In this document: positions 51,401 to 63,386 of the stretch, piece after piece
How positions within the stretch are numbered: the stretch's first letter is position 1
Layout of the letters: each line of letters starts with the position of its first letter
Assembly: GCF_040581485.1 (NCBI RefSeq)
Contig: NC_090128.1
Coordinates: 3,596,001-3,660,000, forward strand
Source: Linepithema humile
Lineage: Eukaryota; Arthropoda; Insecta; Hymenoptera; Formicidae
Direction: 5' to 3'
DNA length: 64,000 bases
The notes under the pieces: generated by a model
Seen by the model: only the letters and a program-made list of their open reading frames with translations
Told to the model about the DNA's origin: nothing
The model's database searches: none
Program-made: the position numbers and the translations under genes

Positions 51401-53987
51401 CAATCGTTCTCACAGTCACGTTTCTCTTGGATAAAAAAAGGAGATATCCAAAAAATGGATGTACGAACAATAGTTATCCAAGGCCACGTTGATGGTCTGA
51501 TTATCGGCAAGGCTAATCAGCTCCTTGCTCTGTGTGGTGTCCTGCGTGACAACCAGAAGATTCTGTCCGTTTTGCCAGTCGTTGTCCTCGTTGTTGTCCA
51601 TGCTTGTGATCAGCGGCCCGTTCGTGCTTTTCAGCGCGCTGCCCTTCTTCTCCGCGACATGCACGCTCATTTTCGGGGCGAGAACGATCGCACGATGTTA
51701 AGACAAAAGGCCCCCTCGGGGCTTCCGATCTCAAAAACTTCCGCGCTTCGTCTGCTTCGACTCCCGGCGAAGATTCCAAATTAGTTTTTTGACCTGTCGG
51801 CTTCGACGCGAACCCAACTCCGTCCTCTGATAAAGTCGTTGCGCTCCGTTCCGAACCTTGCTACACGTACGCTCTGCTAAGCTCACCCTCCACTCCTCTA
51901 CCGTTGCCTACCTCGGAGCGCAGGCAGCACGACGAACGAACCGATTGGTTGGTGCTGCAGCGACCTGACGCGATGCGCGTCAGAAAGGAGCGGAAAGAGA
52001 AGCAGGGGGCGAGGGTAGAAACTTCAGGAATGTATGTATCAGCACGGCCGCGAGGCGACGATTTTCTCCGTTCGCGTTAGAAATTTCTTTCTGGAGCAAC
52101 ATTAAATGCCATTCGAACATTGATACTTTAAACGTAGGATTTTTGTTTCAAGTTTATTAACTAGTTTTTTAAATTACCAATAAGAATATTTCTGGATTTT
52201 TCAATAATCGTGCTGCGCGAACACGCCTACCCGGAAGTGCGTTAATAATGCTTATTGTATGTTGCGTTTTTTCATCTCGTGCTTAGAGAAAAAAAATAAT
52301 CCTTATTTTAAGCCAATTGCGTTTATTCTTTTATGTTATAACTGCTAAATTTACTGTGCGATTGATCTTATTGCCGCTACAACACTTTTATACGTTTCAC
52401 AAATTATGTAAGTTTCAGAGATATAAATAGATAATAAGATCCTATTCAAATAACTATCAATAAACTGTATTTTCGCTGTAGAATTCGAATCTAAGATTTA
52501 GTTGTAAAGACATGCAATGTTAAAAATGAGAAAATCAATAAGAACAAGTTCTTCCTATTGATATCTTTTTAAATATACATCTGTGTAATGAATTAAACAT
52601 TCTTCTAATTGAAATTACAACTAAAAAATTAATTTTAATTTTAATTGCAATCGTCTCGATATCACTTATTTAGAAATACAAGTTAAAATTTGTGCTGTGG
52701 CTCGCCAATTACTACACACGTCCTTGCCGAGAACCAAGCTCTAACGACGAAAGAGAAGGCTGGGCAGCGGGGAAAGAGAGGAAGGGAGATTCCCCTCCTG
52801 GTGCAGAAGGCAGATGGAATAGGTACCCAGTGGAATATTCCATTGTCGCGTTCAACGAAAAGGGAGGAAGCGGAGAGAAGAGGAATTCGTTATTGAGGGA
52901 GGGATGGCAAACCATGCACGGCGCCGGTGAATTTATAAAGAAAAAAAAAAAACCGAAAGAGAAAAATACTTTTGTGCCGAACACACGGTGTTCGTAACCG
53001 GTGTCCGGCCAAAATGAACCGCCGGTATTAAAGTATATATTTACCCTTTGTCTGCACCATAAAAGTAAAGTCAAAAGGACGAAATAGAAAAAAAATCCCA
53101 TATATATAAGCATAGAAAAATATGACTTACAATTAATTGAATTTTAATGTATGATGATGACATAAATGGGGATTATTATTATTACAACGCTGAACATGAT
53201 GCTAAATATGCAAAATGTGAATTCAAGATTCTACTTCACAATGTTATTAAGTTATTTTCTATTTCAAGAACAAAATGTGTTTGCCTTGATTCCAATAATT
53301 AAACATTATTTTACATGTAAAATTATCAGATGTTTTGTAATGGAAACTTCATCACAGTATCAGTTGAGAGACAAATTTATAATTTAATTTGCTTTATCTA
53401 ATAATAAACAGAAAATATCAGAGTAATTTGATATGATTGTTTTATAAATTAAATTTGCTTTTCTTCTAGAAATAAATGTTGAGAGTGCTTGACCGTCGAG
53501 AAGCATTGGATGTCTTACATCTTTCCTTTTCCAACTGTTCCTACCTGAATTATCTTAGTAATTGCATGCAAAATGGCACAAATATACATATGATATGACC
53601 TCGCAGCTACATATATAGGTCTGTCTCTCTCAGCTGCACTTTCTTACACTATGTGCATTTAAAATAAAACAAATATATTCATAGCTTTGATAGAAAAAAA
53701 ATGTACCAATTGTGGAAAAACGTAAAAAATGCTATACTGAGAATACAACATTCGCGATTTGGACATTGAAAATGCAAGAACGAGTGTAAGAGACAAATAT
53801 AAGCGGAGCAGGTTAACAGGACGAAGATGCTTGCTCAAATTTCGCGAAACAGAAAGACGAGTATTAACGTACCAACAGTCGACAGTTGCTGGATCTCGTT
53901 CATTTTCAGTATCACGCTGGTTCCTGCTATCTGCTGATGGCCCTGCTGCTGTTGCTGTTGCTGCTGCGGTTGCTGTTGCGCCTGCAT
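39438..53987 (-). CDS. sxc: UDP-GlcNAc:protein O-GlcNAc transferase (OGT / super sex combs), complete
   Basis: Transfers GlcNAc from UDP-GlcNAc to Ser/Thr of nuclear and cytosolic proteins; in Drosophila it is the Polycomb-group gene sxc. Minus-strand coding exons are 53987-53873, 50878-50728, 50577-50334, 50080-50012, 45454-45258, 42491-42402, 42279-42099, 42005-41403, 41312-40798, 40637-40187, 40109-39733 and 39627-39438. They sum to 3183 nt, exactly 1061 codons with stop, giving 1060 residues. The protein has a poly-Q N-terminus (residues 4-19), then TPR repeats from GLLELAHREYQAGD (39) to about 500, then the catalytic region. This has GNHPTSH (H581), the intervening domain (about 735-845), QLYKIDP (K861, matching the UDP-binding Lys of the family), and HVRRGQ...DTPLCNGHTT (H920, D932). 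Its length matches the fly and human enzymes. All introns are GT..AG. Branching to an alternative 5' exon is possible (see 51477-51670). Confidence 0.97.
42492..45257 (-). other. OGT intron between TPR exons, rich in GGATCC words
   Basis: A 2.77-kb intron. Its left part is unusually GC-rich and holds the GGATCC tract (42900-43560). The rest is AT-rich with no gene. A 92-codon open frame on the minus strand (44171-44449) has no family features and is set aside. Confidence 0.8.
42900..43560. repeat. GGATCC-rich degenerate repeat in an OGT intron
   Basis: Eight GGATCC sites lie in about 630 bp (42913, 42939, 42958, 43269, 43324, 43341, 43519, 43535); one per 4 kb would be expected by chance. 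One stretch is duplicated: ACAAGCACGGATCCTT followed after a few bases by GCGCGCGGATCCT occurs at 43316-43347 and again at 43511-43541. Words such as TGGATTCCACG, CAGATCCATGG and GAATCCACGTGGATTCC link it to the other degenerate tracts, of which this is the most GC-rich. Confidence 0.7.
45455..50011 (-). other. OGT intron of 4.6 kb, no gene seen
   Basis: It contains a CT-rich stretch (about 45560-45635), a degenerate AAATCC/AGATT tract (46120-46230), a (TA)n run (about 46222-46243), and CpG-richer patches near 46500-46900 and 47890-48000. I find no coding exon, tRNA or known microRNA. Confidence 0.75.
50879..53872 (-). other. OGT first coding intron (3 kb)
   Basis: It lies between the poly-Q first exon and the exon starting at 50878. 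It includes the alternative first-exon candidate (51477-51670) with CpG-rich DNA just upstream (51680-52080), which looks like a second promoter. The remainder (about 52100-53860) is AT-rich with no gene seen. Confidence 0.75.
51477..51670 (-). CDS. Candidate alternative first coding exon of OGT
   Basis: An ATG at 51670, preceded by an in-frame stop (TAA), opens a hydrophilic acidic segment: MSVHVAEKKGSALKS..., DNNEDNDWQNGQ, LLVVTQDTTQSKEL, SLADNQTINVAL. It lies on the same strand as OGT and 0.6 kb upstream of the exon at 50878, next to GC-rich promoter-like DNA. To enter that exon it needs a phase-1 donor. The only one seen is weak (TATT|GTTCGT, exon end at 51477). The alternatives are an unrelated upstream ORF in a 5' UTR, or a donor I have misread. 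It would replace the poly-Q N-terminus with an acidic one. Confidence 0.5.
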
Positions 53988-55425
53988 GACTGCGGCAGAA
54001 ACAGAGACGAGCTGATGCGAGATGAATGCGACGGATCGCGAGTACTAAACTGACGCTCGCGATAATACGGAAAATCGTGTCCGAGATTCGACTCTTTTGA
54101 GAAAACTGCACAACAGGCCGATTTTCGACGCATACGTGAGCGCGATTCTCACGCGCGCGCCATCATGAATTCGTCGCGCGAGAGCGCCGGAAACTCGAGA
54201 GTCATGTTCGAACGTCTTCGGCGACCGATCGACAATGATGACAAAGATGAATAGAGCGTGCGCGAAAGAGAGAGGGAATATTCAATTCATGATCTTTGAG
54301 GTTAGCTTGTCGGAAGGAAAGTATCTTACAAGTACCTTACAATCTGGCTCAGGAAGAATGATCGTCTAATGCATTCAGTAACTTACGGATGTCTTCAGTA
54401 TTTTCGGATAGCAAGAAATCGCGAAGGTCGCCAAGCTGTAGAACCAATCGATAATCCGTTCTTTACAGATGCACCTCCTGCATTTCTTCTCTCTCCTCTT
54501 TTTCTGTCTAATGCTTAATTATGTACTTATTTGATTCTGAAAGCAAAAAGTGTAATAGGAGCACCAGTAAAAGAAATAACTAGATAGATGTCTAATGGTG
54601 AATTCACTTGCACCCAAAGTTCAATACTTCAACATATTAGTTCCTAGGAAAACAAGTTTTTTATTGGATACTAGATGTTGAAAGATGCAATATGAATCGA
54701 TCATAAAGCAAGAGTTGTGTCATTTGACAATTAATCAGTAGCGTATAAAACGGTATGTAGGACTTAAATTTATTACAATATAAAAAAATTATTTTATATT
54801 GCACATTGTTTATTATTATATCTTTATGATGAAATATAAAATTTGGTTTTGATAAAGAATTAAACAATAATAAGATTTAATTTTATTTAATAATTGTACT
54901 ATAACATATCAAGATTCAAATGGTTAATAAAAAAAAATGGACAAGTGGTTCTTATCTTTATCTCACAATTTTGGTTCTTAACTAATCTTAATTGCAAAGT
55001 TGAGTATGCTTCGGAATTTGCTCGATATCTTATGCAATTGTTATTACTCATTAAAAATTGTAATCTGTGTAACTTTCATTCAGACAGATAATTTTATATT
55101 TTATATTTCAATTTTTATTAATTGAAAGTTGAATCTAAAATTTAAACAAATTATATATTTTATATATAATAATTTTATATTTTATATTTTATATATTTAT
55201 AACTAATGGTAAAGTATGATATTTTTGAAAAAAAATATAAAACAATTGAAATATTAAAAATTCAAATAGAACATTTCCTATTCATTCCTATCTAATCTCT
55301 AGTAGAATGTATGTTATCAGTAGTAAGGTCATAAGATGCATTGCTTGTAAAACATGAGTTATCACTTTCGAAGAATCCATTGGAGCAACTGCACATGACT
55401 GAAAACTGATCAGGCAGAGAGGGAT
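53988..55425. promoter_or_regulatory. Head-to-head intergenic region between OGT and the asparaginase gene
   Basis: The OGT start codon is preceded by CTGCCGCAG directly before TCATG, so a splice acceptor is possible and a noncoding first exon may lie in the GC-rich stretch at about 54050-54260. From about 54500 to 55400 the DNA is very AT-rich up to the asparaginase start. No clear TATA box stands out on either side. Confidence 0.4.
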
Positions 55426-58400
55426 ATGTCACGATCATCATGCGAATCGCTTAACAATGTGCTCAATGAGAATGGCGAAACGAGTCATGGTGGAACTATG
55501 GACAGCAGAACCAAGAAGAACCTTATCAATGATTTGGGCAATGAAAACAAACCCGAGGGACGTGTTCTCGTGCTTTTCACAGGTGGCACAATAGGAATGA
55601 TGAGAAATGAACAAGGAGGTAAGAGTACATAAAATTTGTGTGAAATTATGACAGCTTCTTATCTTCATCTTTATCATATATTTTGCTGGCAATAACAAAG
55701 TGTTTATTTTTTAGCACTGGTACCGATAGCTAACGCGTTTGTCAAAAATCTACGAAAGTATCCACAGTTACATGATCGCGAGTATGCTGAGAAAAGGTTT
55801 GGCGCGATGGGACCGCTAGTGCTGCCGTAAGTAAATAAATATTATGTAAATATGATGTAACTTTGTTACACGAAGTTCTAAGAAGAATAAAAACAAGCTA
55901 ACCAACTATTAAGTTTCTTTTAAATTTCTTCTGAATTCTATTAGAAATAATTTTGTTTAATTCTCTTCTTTCATAAAAATGAATTCTATTTCTAATTCGT
56001 ACATTTATTTTCCGTTATTTCTTTTAGTAAAAAATATAAATTGCAAAAGTAAAAGTAAATTTTTTTGTTAATTTACGAAAGAATGTAAGCTGGTCTTTCG
56101 TACTTTTCTTTACACAATGTTAAAACGTACTTTCTTTTTGTTATAGTGTGACTGCAACTGACAATCGCCGGATTATTTATAGTGTACTAGAATACTCAAA
56201 TCTCTGTGACTCCTGTAACATGACTATGGATGAGTGGATTCGCATTGCAAACGATATCAAAGTACATCGCTTAAATTACAATATGCATTACAATATATAT
56301 TCAAAACACAGACTAATAGCGTAAATTTTTTTTAAGTATTTGAATTGAATTTAATAATATAACATATTAAAGTTCTATAAAGATCTATAAAATGCCAAAA
56401 CTTGCAATTAGTAATCTTGCAAGTAAAGTAAAAATTTTATATTATATATTAATAATTATGAATAAAATCAGGCAATAAAATCTTGACACACAGTTTTTTC
56501 CTTACAGGAATCCTATGAATACTTCGACGGATTTGTGATTCTTCACGGTACCGACACTCTGAGTTACACTGCGTCCGCTTTGTCCTTTATGCTGGAAGCT
56601 CTGGGCAAAGTCGTCATTCTCACCGGTTCGCAAGTGCCGATTTTTGATACAAGGAGCGACGGTCTAGACAATTTTTTGGCGTCTCTTGTAATAGCGGGCA
56701 ATTACAACATACCTGAGGTATGCGTGTTTTTCGGTACGAATTTAATGCGCGGCAATCGAACGAGCAAGATGTCCGCAACTTCCTTCGAAGCCTTCCATTC
56801 ATCCAACTTTCCACCTTTGGCCACGGCAAACATCAAGATTGAAGGTTTCTCTAATATTATCAAATTTTTTTCTATAATTATTGTATACATTTTTTATCAT
56901 TTCGATAACATTTTTCCGATAACATTTTATCTTTTTATATCTTTAAAGGAAATATTTTTTTACAGTCGACTATCGCTCAATTTTCCGGCCGTGCACTTTG
57001 GAGAAGTTCTACGTACATGCATCCCTCAACCGAAACGTAGGTCTTCTCCGGCTGTTTCCCAGCATCACGTCCGATCTGGTGAAAGTGTTTCTTCAGTCAC
57101 CTATCGAGGGCGTCGTACTGCAGTCTTATGGCACGGGGAATATTCCTACAAATCGTGAAGATATTATCGAAGAATTTCGTGCGGCGGCAAAGCGCGGTGT
57201 GATAATTGTAAATATCACGCAATGCGCAAACGGATGTGTATCGGATGCATACGAAGCTGGAAAACTGCTCCAAAATGCTGGTATAGTATAGTTTATATTC
57301 TAATAAAAAGTTGAAAAATGATTCGCAGCTTAAATATAGTGATTGCACGACTATATTATTCTAAATAATATTGAAAGAAATTCTTTTTTAATTATATAAG
57401 CAATTTTATTCCATACTCTTTACATTATTTTACACTCTTTATTTTCTCATTAAATTTTGCAATCAGTGTAGAAGAAATAAAAATCGATTGAAAAATATGC
57501 AAACTTGCACAATGTTCACAAACAAACAATGTCAAACAATGTCAATATGCAAGCAGCACAACACAGTTATCTAACGACAGTTATCTAAACGTAAATATTT
57601 CTTCATCAACAGTGTCTAAAGTTTAAATACTTTTTCTGATAAATGATTACTCATTTATTGTTAATGTAGGAGTGATATCGGGTTTCGACATGACTCCGGA
57701 GGCCGCGTTAACGAAACTCGCCTATGTTTTGTCAAAACGTGAGTGGGATACGGAAACCAAGCGACAAATGATGCAGACCAATTTGCGAGGCGAGCTAACG
57801 GCCGGCCGACCGCCTACCATGCAGGATTGGGATTTAGTGGAGGCTGTGGCTAGGTCTTTGAGATTATCTTCAGCGGCCGAGCTTCAAGAATTGGGATCGA
57901 TCCTATTTCCGGCTATGTTGAACGCCGCAGTAATCAGACGCGACATTATGAAACTTGAGTCGTTAAAAGGATACGTCAGTAATTTCCATTTAATTTTATA
58001 TTAATCAGATACCATGTTGTTTTAGTATAAAAACAATGTAAAATTGCTGTGTATTGCATACGGATTATTGTTATAACTAGCTTTTTCTTTTTAGGGTGCG
58101 GACATCTCACAGATCAATGCAGATGGCCGAACAGCTTTACACATAGCTTGCTGTGAAGGGGATATAAATGTCGTACGACGTCTTTTAAAGATGGGTGCCA
58201 ACGTTCATGTTAAAGATCGGTTTGATCGCACGCCTCTCACCGATGCAATCGAATACGATCATCACGAGGTGAGACAATTTTCTAATATTCAAGAATATTA
58301 GATTCGGAAATGTAATTCTATGAAATTCTATAGTATTTAAGATGCTTTATTGAAGCTGAACCGTAAAATAAATGGCTCAAAAGTCTTTATAGATAGATAA

Positions 58401-58966
58401 AAATGTAAAGAGAAAATTATCTACGTATATAAATTACATTTATGTGAGAAAAATCTGATCGTAAGTTTCTGAGGTGTACTGAAAGATATTATCGTCTCTT
58501 TAATTAGTTTTAATTGACAAACTGGAGTCTTAAATAACTTGCACCATCAGTAGCGCTAGAAGTACGATTTCTTCTTTTCTAGATTATCAAAGTGCTGCTG
58601 CAATGCGGCGCGCATCTTCACGGCAACGCTCTGCTGATAGGAGCGAGGATGTGTGCGGCCGCGACCGCCGGAAATAAGAAGCGCCTGCAATCGTATCTGC
58701 TGTCCGGTGCCGATCTGTCGCAGAAGAACGCCTCCGGATGCACACCGCTACACTTTGCCGCTCTTCACGACCATGCAGAAACGATAGAATTCCTGCTGGA
58801 TCACGGCGCGGATCCGTGCTCCATCGACATGCTGGGACAAACTGCGGCGGATCTCGCAAAAGCCGTACAAGCCGGGAACGCAATGCGCTTATTGGCGCCT
58901 TTCAAACAGGACGATAATGATGCCGACGACAATAAAATCGTGATGCATGTAAACGCAAGATCTTGA
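55426..58966 (+). CDS. Type I L-asparaginase with C-terminal ankyrin repeats (ASPG / 60-kDa lysophospholipase-like), complete
   Basis: Predicted to hydrolyse L-asparagine to aspartate and ammonia in the cytosol; mammalian ASPG is also described as a 60-kDa lysophospholipase. Exons are 55426-55618, 55715-55826, 56147-56261, 56508-56844, 56966-57280, 57670-57974, 58095-58268 and 58583-58966, total 1935 nt, 644 residues. The start is the first ATG of a frame running into the family block. Family motifs are the nucleophile-Thr signature TGGTIG (52-57), HGTDT (153-157, second catalytic Thr-Asp) and RGNRTSK (K227, catalytic Lys position in type I enzymes). GVISGFDMTPEAALTKL follows at about 358-374. 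Ankyrin repeats begin after about residue 460 (DGRTALHIACCEGD, GCTPLHFAALHDHAETIEFL). It is divergent from OGT and convergent with the gene at 60206-61603. Confidence 0.95.
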
Positions 58967-60205
58967 TTTGTCGACAGTTTAATATCTTGACTTAAAATTT
59001 GCTATTCTTAAAAAAGGTTTAAATAAAAAGTCTGAATTAATTAATCCTGATGCAATTTGATATTTCTTTTTAATTTAATTGTATTTGTTATAATTATAAT
59101 GTAACTTATACGTGAAATTTCGCAGAGGAATATGTACATACAGTCAAAAACTACACGTTTAGTTACTTTTAAATTAAATTATAATAACAAAACAAACATA
59201 CGGTTGCAAAACTTTTCTATTGAATGAACATAGCATTTTTACAGCTAAAATATATATTACAATATGTTTACATAATTTGTTCCTAATGCTAAACGGCGCT
59301 GTAAAAAAATGAATCTATATACTAATGAGAATCTTTCTATCAAGATTTATAACTTTAGAATTGTTTATAATATACAATATATAATGTTATGATGAAAATA
59401 TAATATATTTTTTGATAAATGTGAAGCCTTACAAATAATGTATATTATAATAAATTTTAGAGTGATAGATACAGAGTGAATGTCATAATATTTACACAAT
59501 TTTATAATTTAAGACAATAATATTAACAATAAGAATATTTTTGTGATAATTTAACGATTGTGATCGTTTAACTTAATACTGATTTATTGTATCATAATCT
59601 AAGTTGAATTAAATCATAATAACAATTCCACCTTTGGATAATATATTTTTCATATACTTCCAAAATAATTAAGCTTTTTTTATTTTGTATTATTTCGTCG
59701 CGTCATTTTGCTAACATATTTCCTCAATTTTTACAAACATTTCAAATCCTCACGCATAAAAAAATAATCTTACTTGCACTGTCATAAAGAATTCAGAATT
59801 GTTTTATACGAAAAGCAGACGACAATAAATTGTATGGTATAGAAATCATGGTTGTTAAAACAGTGACTTTTCTACGACATTGTGTGAAAGGAAAAGTGAA
59901 AGCGCATCGGGGTGTCGTTTAAATACGTAGCACACGGTTTGTTGGGCGCGACGAAATTTCACACCTCGTGCATCGAGATAATGAAGATCGGCCATCCTGA
60001 TGTAACTCGCTCATTACACCGCGAACGATTTCAAAATTGAGCATGAGACACATTTGACGGGCACTTTGGCAATGCTATTAAAATTTTTACAAAGTTCCCG
60101 ACATACCATTTGCTGTAATCAGTAACAGACATGTGTGATAATAAAACGATGTATATGTATAATTTTGATTGATAATACCTTTGCATTTCGTTCGCGATGA
60201 GAACA
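58967..60205. other. Convergent intergenic region with 3' UTRs
   Basis: 1.2 kb of very AT-rich DNA between the stop codons of the asparaginase (plus) and the DM4/12-like gene (minus). An AATAAA at 59022-59027 is well placed, 55 bases after the asparaginase stop. Nothing else is recognised. Confidence 0.6.
59022..59027 (+). terminator. Poly(A) signal of the asparaginase gene
   Basis: AATAAA on the plus strand, 55 bases after the TGA at 58964-58966. It is placed as expected for a short 3' UTR. Confidence 0.6.
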
Positions 60206-61603
60206 TCAGATCACTCCAAGTTGTACCATCATACTTTTAAGGATCCTCGGTGTCACGAAACACTCCTTGTACATGCGTCCGCAGTCATGATGTCCCTCTC
60301 GCCCCATCCTTATGGCTTCCTGAAGGACTGTTCCATTCGTGAATTCCTTAAACCACTTGTGACTGTTCCAGGTATTCGAAAACATTTCACGTAATTAGAA
60401 TTCAATTTTTCACATCATTAATCACAGTTATTACAGTATGATTTATCCAGCTCAGTTTTGTCTCCCAAAAATTAGTTAAATCACTCATCCAATTCTTACA
60501 AAACTGCATATCAATTATTTATAATAGAATAAATTATAAAGAAATAAATTTAAAAAAACTGATTTAATTATTTTTTAATAAATTTCTTTGTCCAAAATAA
60601 TTTTGCTCTATATTTTTAATTTCTCTCAAAATTAAATAATATTAAAAATAGTATTTTTTCTGAATTTTAATTTAATTTAATTTTAAGGCTTCTGGATATA
60701 TTCGCCGCGGCCATGTTAGATTGTGACGTCAGAGGCGAGAAATGACACGCCATTTTTAAATAAAAAGATATTTTGATGATTGCCAACATGGCCGAGCCCT
60801 TAATAGGTTAATTTCATTATTATCTATTAAGAATTAATCATACCTTGATAAACCGTCAATGATCTTGTCGGTGCTTGAGGGATTGTCGGAATGACTCGCC
60901 TCGGAAACGATGGAGCAGACAATGCGTTGTACGCAAGGAGTGATGTAACTATTGCCAAGCATGATCTCGTTTATCGTTTCTCCCATTCGCGACCATTGTG
61001 AGTCCGAGTCTGTGAACAAACTCGCGTTTCAGATAAACATGCATTTAAGTGCATATATTTACAATATATTAATGATCGAATGTAAAGCAACGATTTTAGT
61101 TAAGATTCATACTTCGATAATTCATTGAACTCGGCTTCGACTTCGATAAGAGAGGCACTGCTAAGGTGACAAGGGCTGTTAATACGCCGGCGACTGACAA
61201 TCCTTTCGTGTTAACTGTGACTAACGGTAACACCTCGCCATTCTCGCCTATATGATTTAATGGTAATGTGAAAAAAGGTACCGAAAAGTCCCAATTAACC
61301 TGAAAAAATTTATCAGATTTAAAGAAAAAATCGCTCATTAACAGAAATAATTACAAGACATATGCAACTACGATCTATTCGTGCACTAAAGAATATTTCT
61401 ATACATTTCTATTGCGGCGAATTGATACTCACTTCAATCACTCCACCTTTCGAATCGAAAGCGATAAGTTGAGACTTGCGATTGTTGATAAACGGACTGT
61501 TGTGCTTCGCGGATGTTCTCGCACCGCCGTCGGCGATAACTCGCATAAAGCATAGCACAAGAGAGAGAAGCAGAGCAATTGAGTCTACCGGAGTGGCCTT
61601 CAT
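60206..61603 (-). CDS. Secreted or membrane DM4/12-like protein, 226 residues
   Basis: Minus-strand exons are 61603-61433, 61299-61113, 61009-60844 and 60362-60206. They sum to 681 nt, exactly 227 codons with stop. An N-terminal signal peptide (ATPVDSIALLLSLVLCFM) is followed by a second hydrophobic stretch (SVAGVLTALVTLAVPLL, about residues 91-107). Four cysteines sit in the pattern TPCVQRIVCSIV and, near the end, GHHDCGRMYKEC preceded by QEAIRMGREG. This C..R..C ... A...G...C...Y..C layout is that of the insect DM4/DM12 family, whose function is poorly known. One NGT glycosylation sequon lies in the last exon. The last acceptor (CTGGAACAG at 60363) lacks a strong pyrimidine tract but has a CTAAT branch-like word upstream. 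The family call is from memory of the pattern. Confidence 0.8.
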
Positions 61604-63386
61604 ATCCGAAATTTTTCTCGGACAGTTGAATTCAGTAAAACGTTAATACTTTCTCGGAATCCGGTGCTTAAGCGATATCTTCAACTTTCTGTCGTTCACG
61701 AGGTAATGAAATGCATTTGTGTTATCCCAGTTGCTTTTCAACAACGAGTGCAGCGAACTCCCACTGATGTCCCATCTATAACGAGCTCGCCCACCCCTGT
61801 CGAAGCAGGAAATACCGATTTCTCGCGACGGAATTAACGAACCTAAGCGGCGAAATCGTAGCTGCAAGATACTGTATCATTAGTCACTTTTACACGGCGA
61901 CTCCGGGGCGTTAATGGCGGTCGCGCGCCCCCCTTCTATACGTGCCCCTTGGTGATTACGGCCGACGTTTCTAATGCCACGTAAATTACGATCGCAAAAA
62001 TTTTCACCGCGCGGAGAAAGAGCACGTGCCGCGGACTTAGTCGCGCGGCCAAACTCGGCCGGCCGTGGCTTTCGGTGAATTTTCCGGAGCACCAGAGCGT
62101 CCAGAACGGACTCTTCATCGAGCTCGGGCCCGGGGAGAGCGCGACACGCGAACCTCACGAAAGGGAGTCCCGCGATAGGAAAATGTTTACGGAAATTTCT
62201 TTTTCCCGAGAAATTTTTTTCACCGGAAGAATTTTGGCGTGCGATTTTCTGTAGCGTAAACTGCTAATTACATCGAGCTTTTGTGACTTCTTGCACTACC
62301 ATTCTCTTTATTTCCGGCATTATTTTTTGTTTAATGACTGATTTGATCTTTCGATTTCTCAGAGTAACAATTTTTTTTTATAAAAATATAAAAAAATAAG
62401 ATAAAGAAATTATATATAATTTACAGAACTCTTTTGATCCATGAATCATTCTTTCTTCCTTGATCTTCTCTAAATTTGTATATTTTTCACTACATACTTT
62501 ATTTCTATCAAATTATTCGATATTTTGTACAAACAATGTACGATTTCTCCCTATTGAAATCATTAATTGCACGTGTACTAACTTAATTTAATGTTCCTGT
62601 TGCAGAAGACTTTATCTTCTTGTTCAAATTAGCGCAACTTATTAAATTGCGCCATGCAAATTTTAAAGCCACGGGAACAATTAAGCAGGACAGCCCGTAA
62701 CTACCCTCGAGGTTGCGCGTGTTTCGTAATGCGATGGGAAGTCGTAACACATAAGGGATACCGCAGCGAGGTGCCGGAGATGTCGCGAAATCTCGTCAGA
62801 AGTCAGTGAACGTCTTAACAGGTTATTGTTGGCGGCCGGGCCATTATTTCAGCTTCGGAATTTCGAGCGGCGTGACACGGCTGTAGCCGGCTGCAGGAGA
62901 AGAGACGGCCTTCTTCGTCTTCGAGTGACGACGATGACGAGGACAACGAGGAGTGTCACGCACCGCGTGTTAACGTCCCATGAAGACTCAACAATGAAAG
63001 CGAAACCGCGGCTCGCAATTATGTCCACGACTTGTGTTCAGACGACCAGAGCGACTATATATGCCAGAAAGCAGAATCCGCGTAGCCAGTCCGTGACACT
63101 GAATCGCCATATCTCGTTCTAAGATTGACCTCATACTTCATCTTCGAGAGTTTGCTTCGCCTTTGTTGCTGCCAAAGGTATCTAATTCGATCTATGTTTG
63201 TATACTCGCGAGATACGTATTCAGTGAGTGCTTTTGACAATTTAATCGTCTCCATATATTAAAATATATTAAAACGCAACGCACACAGAGTGCCCGTATA
63301 ACATTTTACAAAATATAAATCGTAAAACATTTTGAAAATATTTAATTGTAGAAAATTAATATATCGCCAAACACTTTCCTTTTCAG
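61604..63386. promoter_or_regulatory. Divergent intergenic region, including a likely 5' UTR exon of the downstream gene
   Basis: It separates the minus-strand DM4/12-like gene and the plus-strand small secreted gene. GC-rich stretches at about 61890-62160 and 62700-63080 are promoter-like. A good donor (CAAAG|GTATCT, exon end 63177) pairs with the acceptor directly before the ATG at 63387, so a noncoding first exon ending at 63177 is likely. A GCGCAA / TTGCGC inverted repeat followed by the octamer ATGCAAAT lies at about 62630-62662. Confidence 0.4.

Noticed and set aside
53930..53989. Alanine-repeat readings of the CAG tract in other frames
   Set aside because: Only the glutamine frame has a start codon, the right donor and an in-frame join to the next OGT exon.
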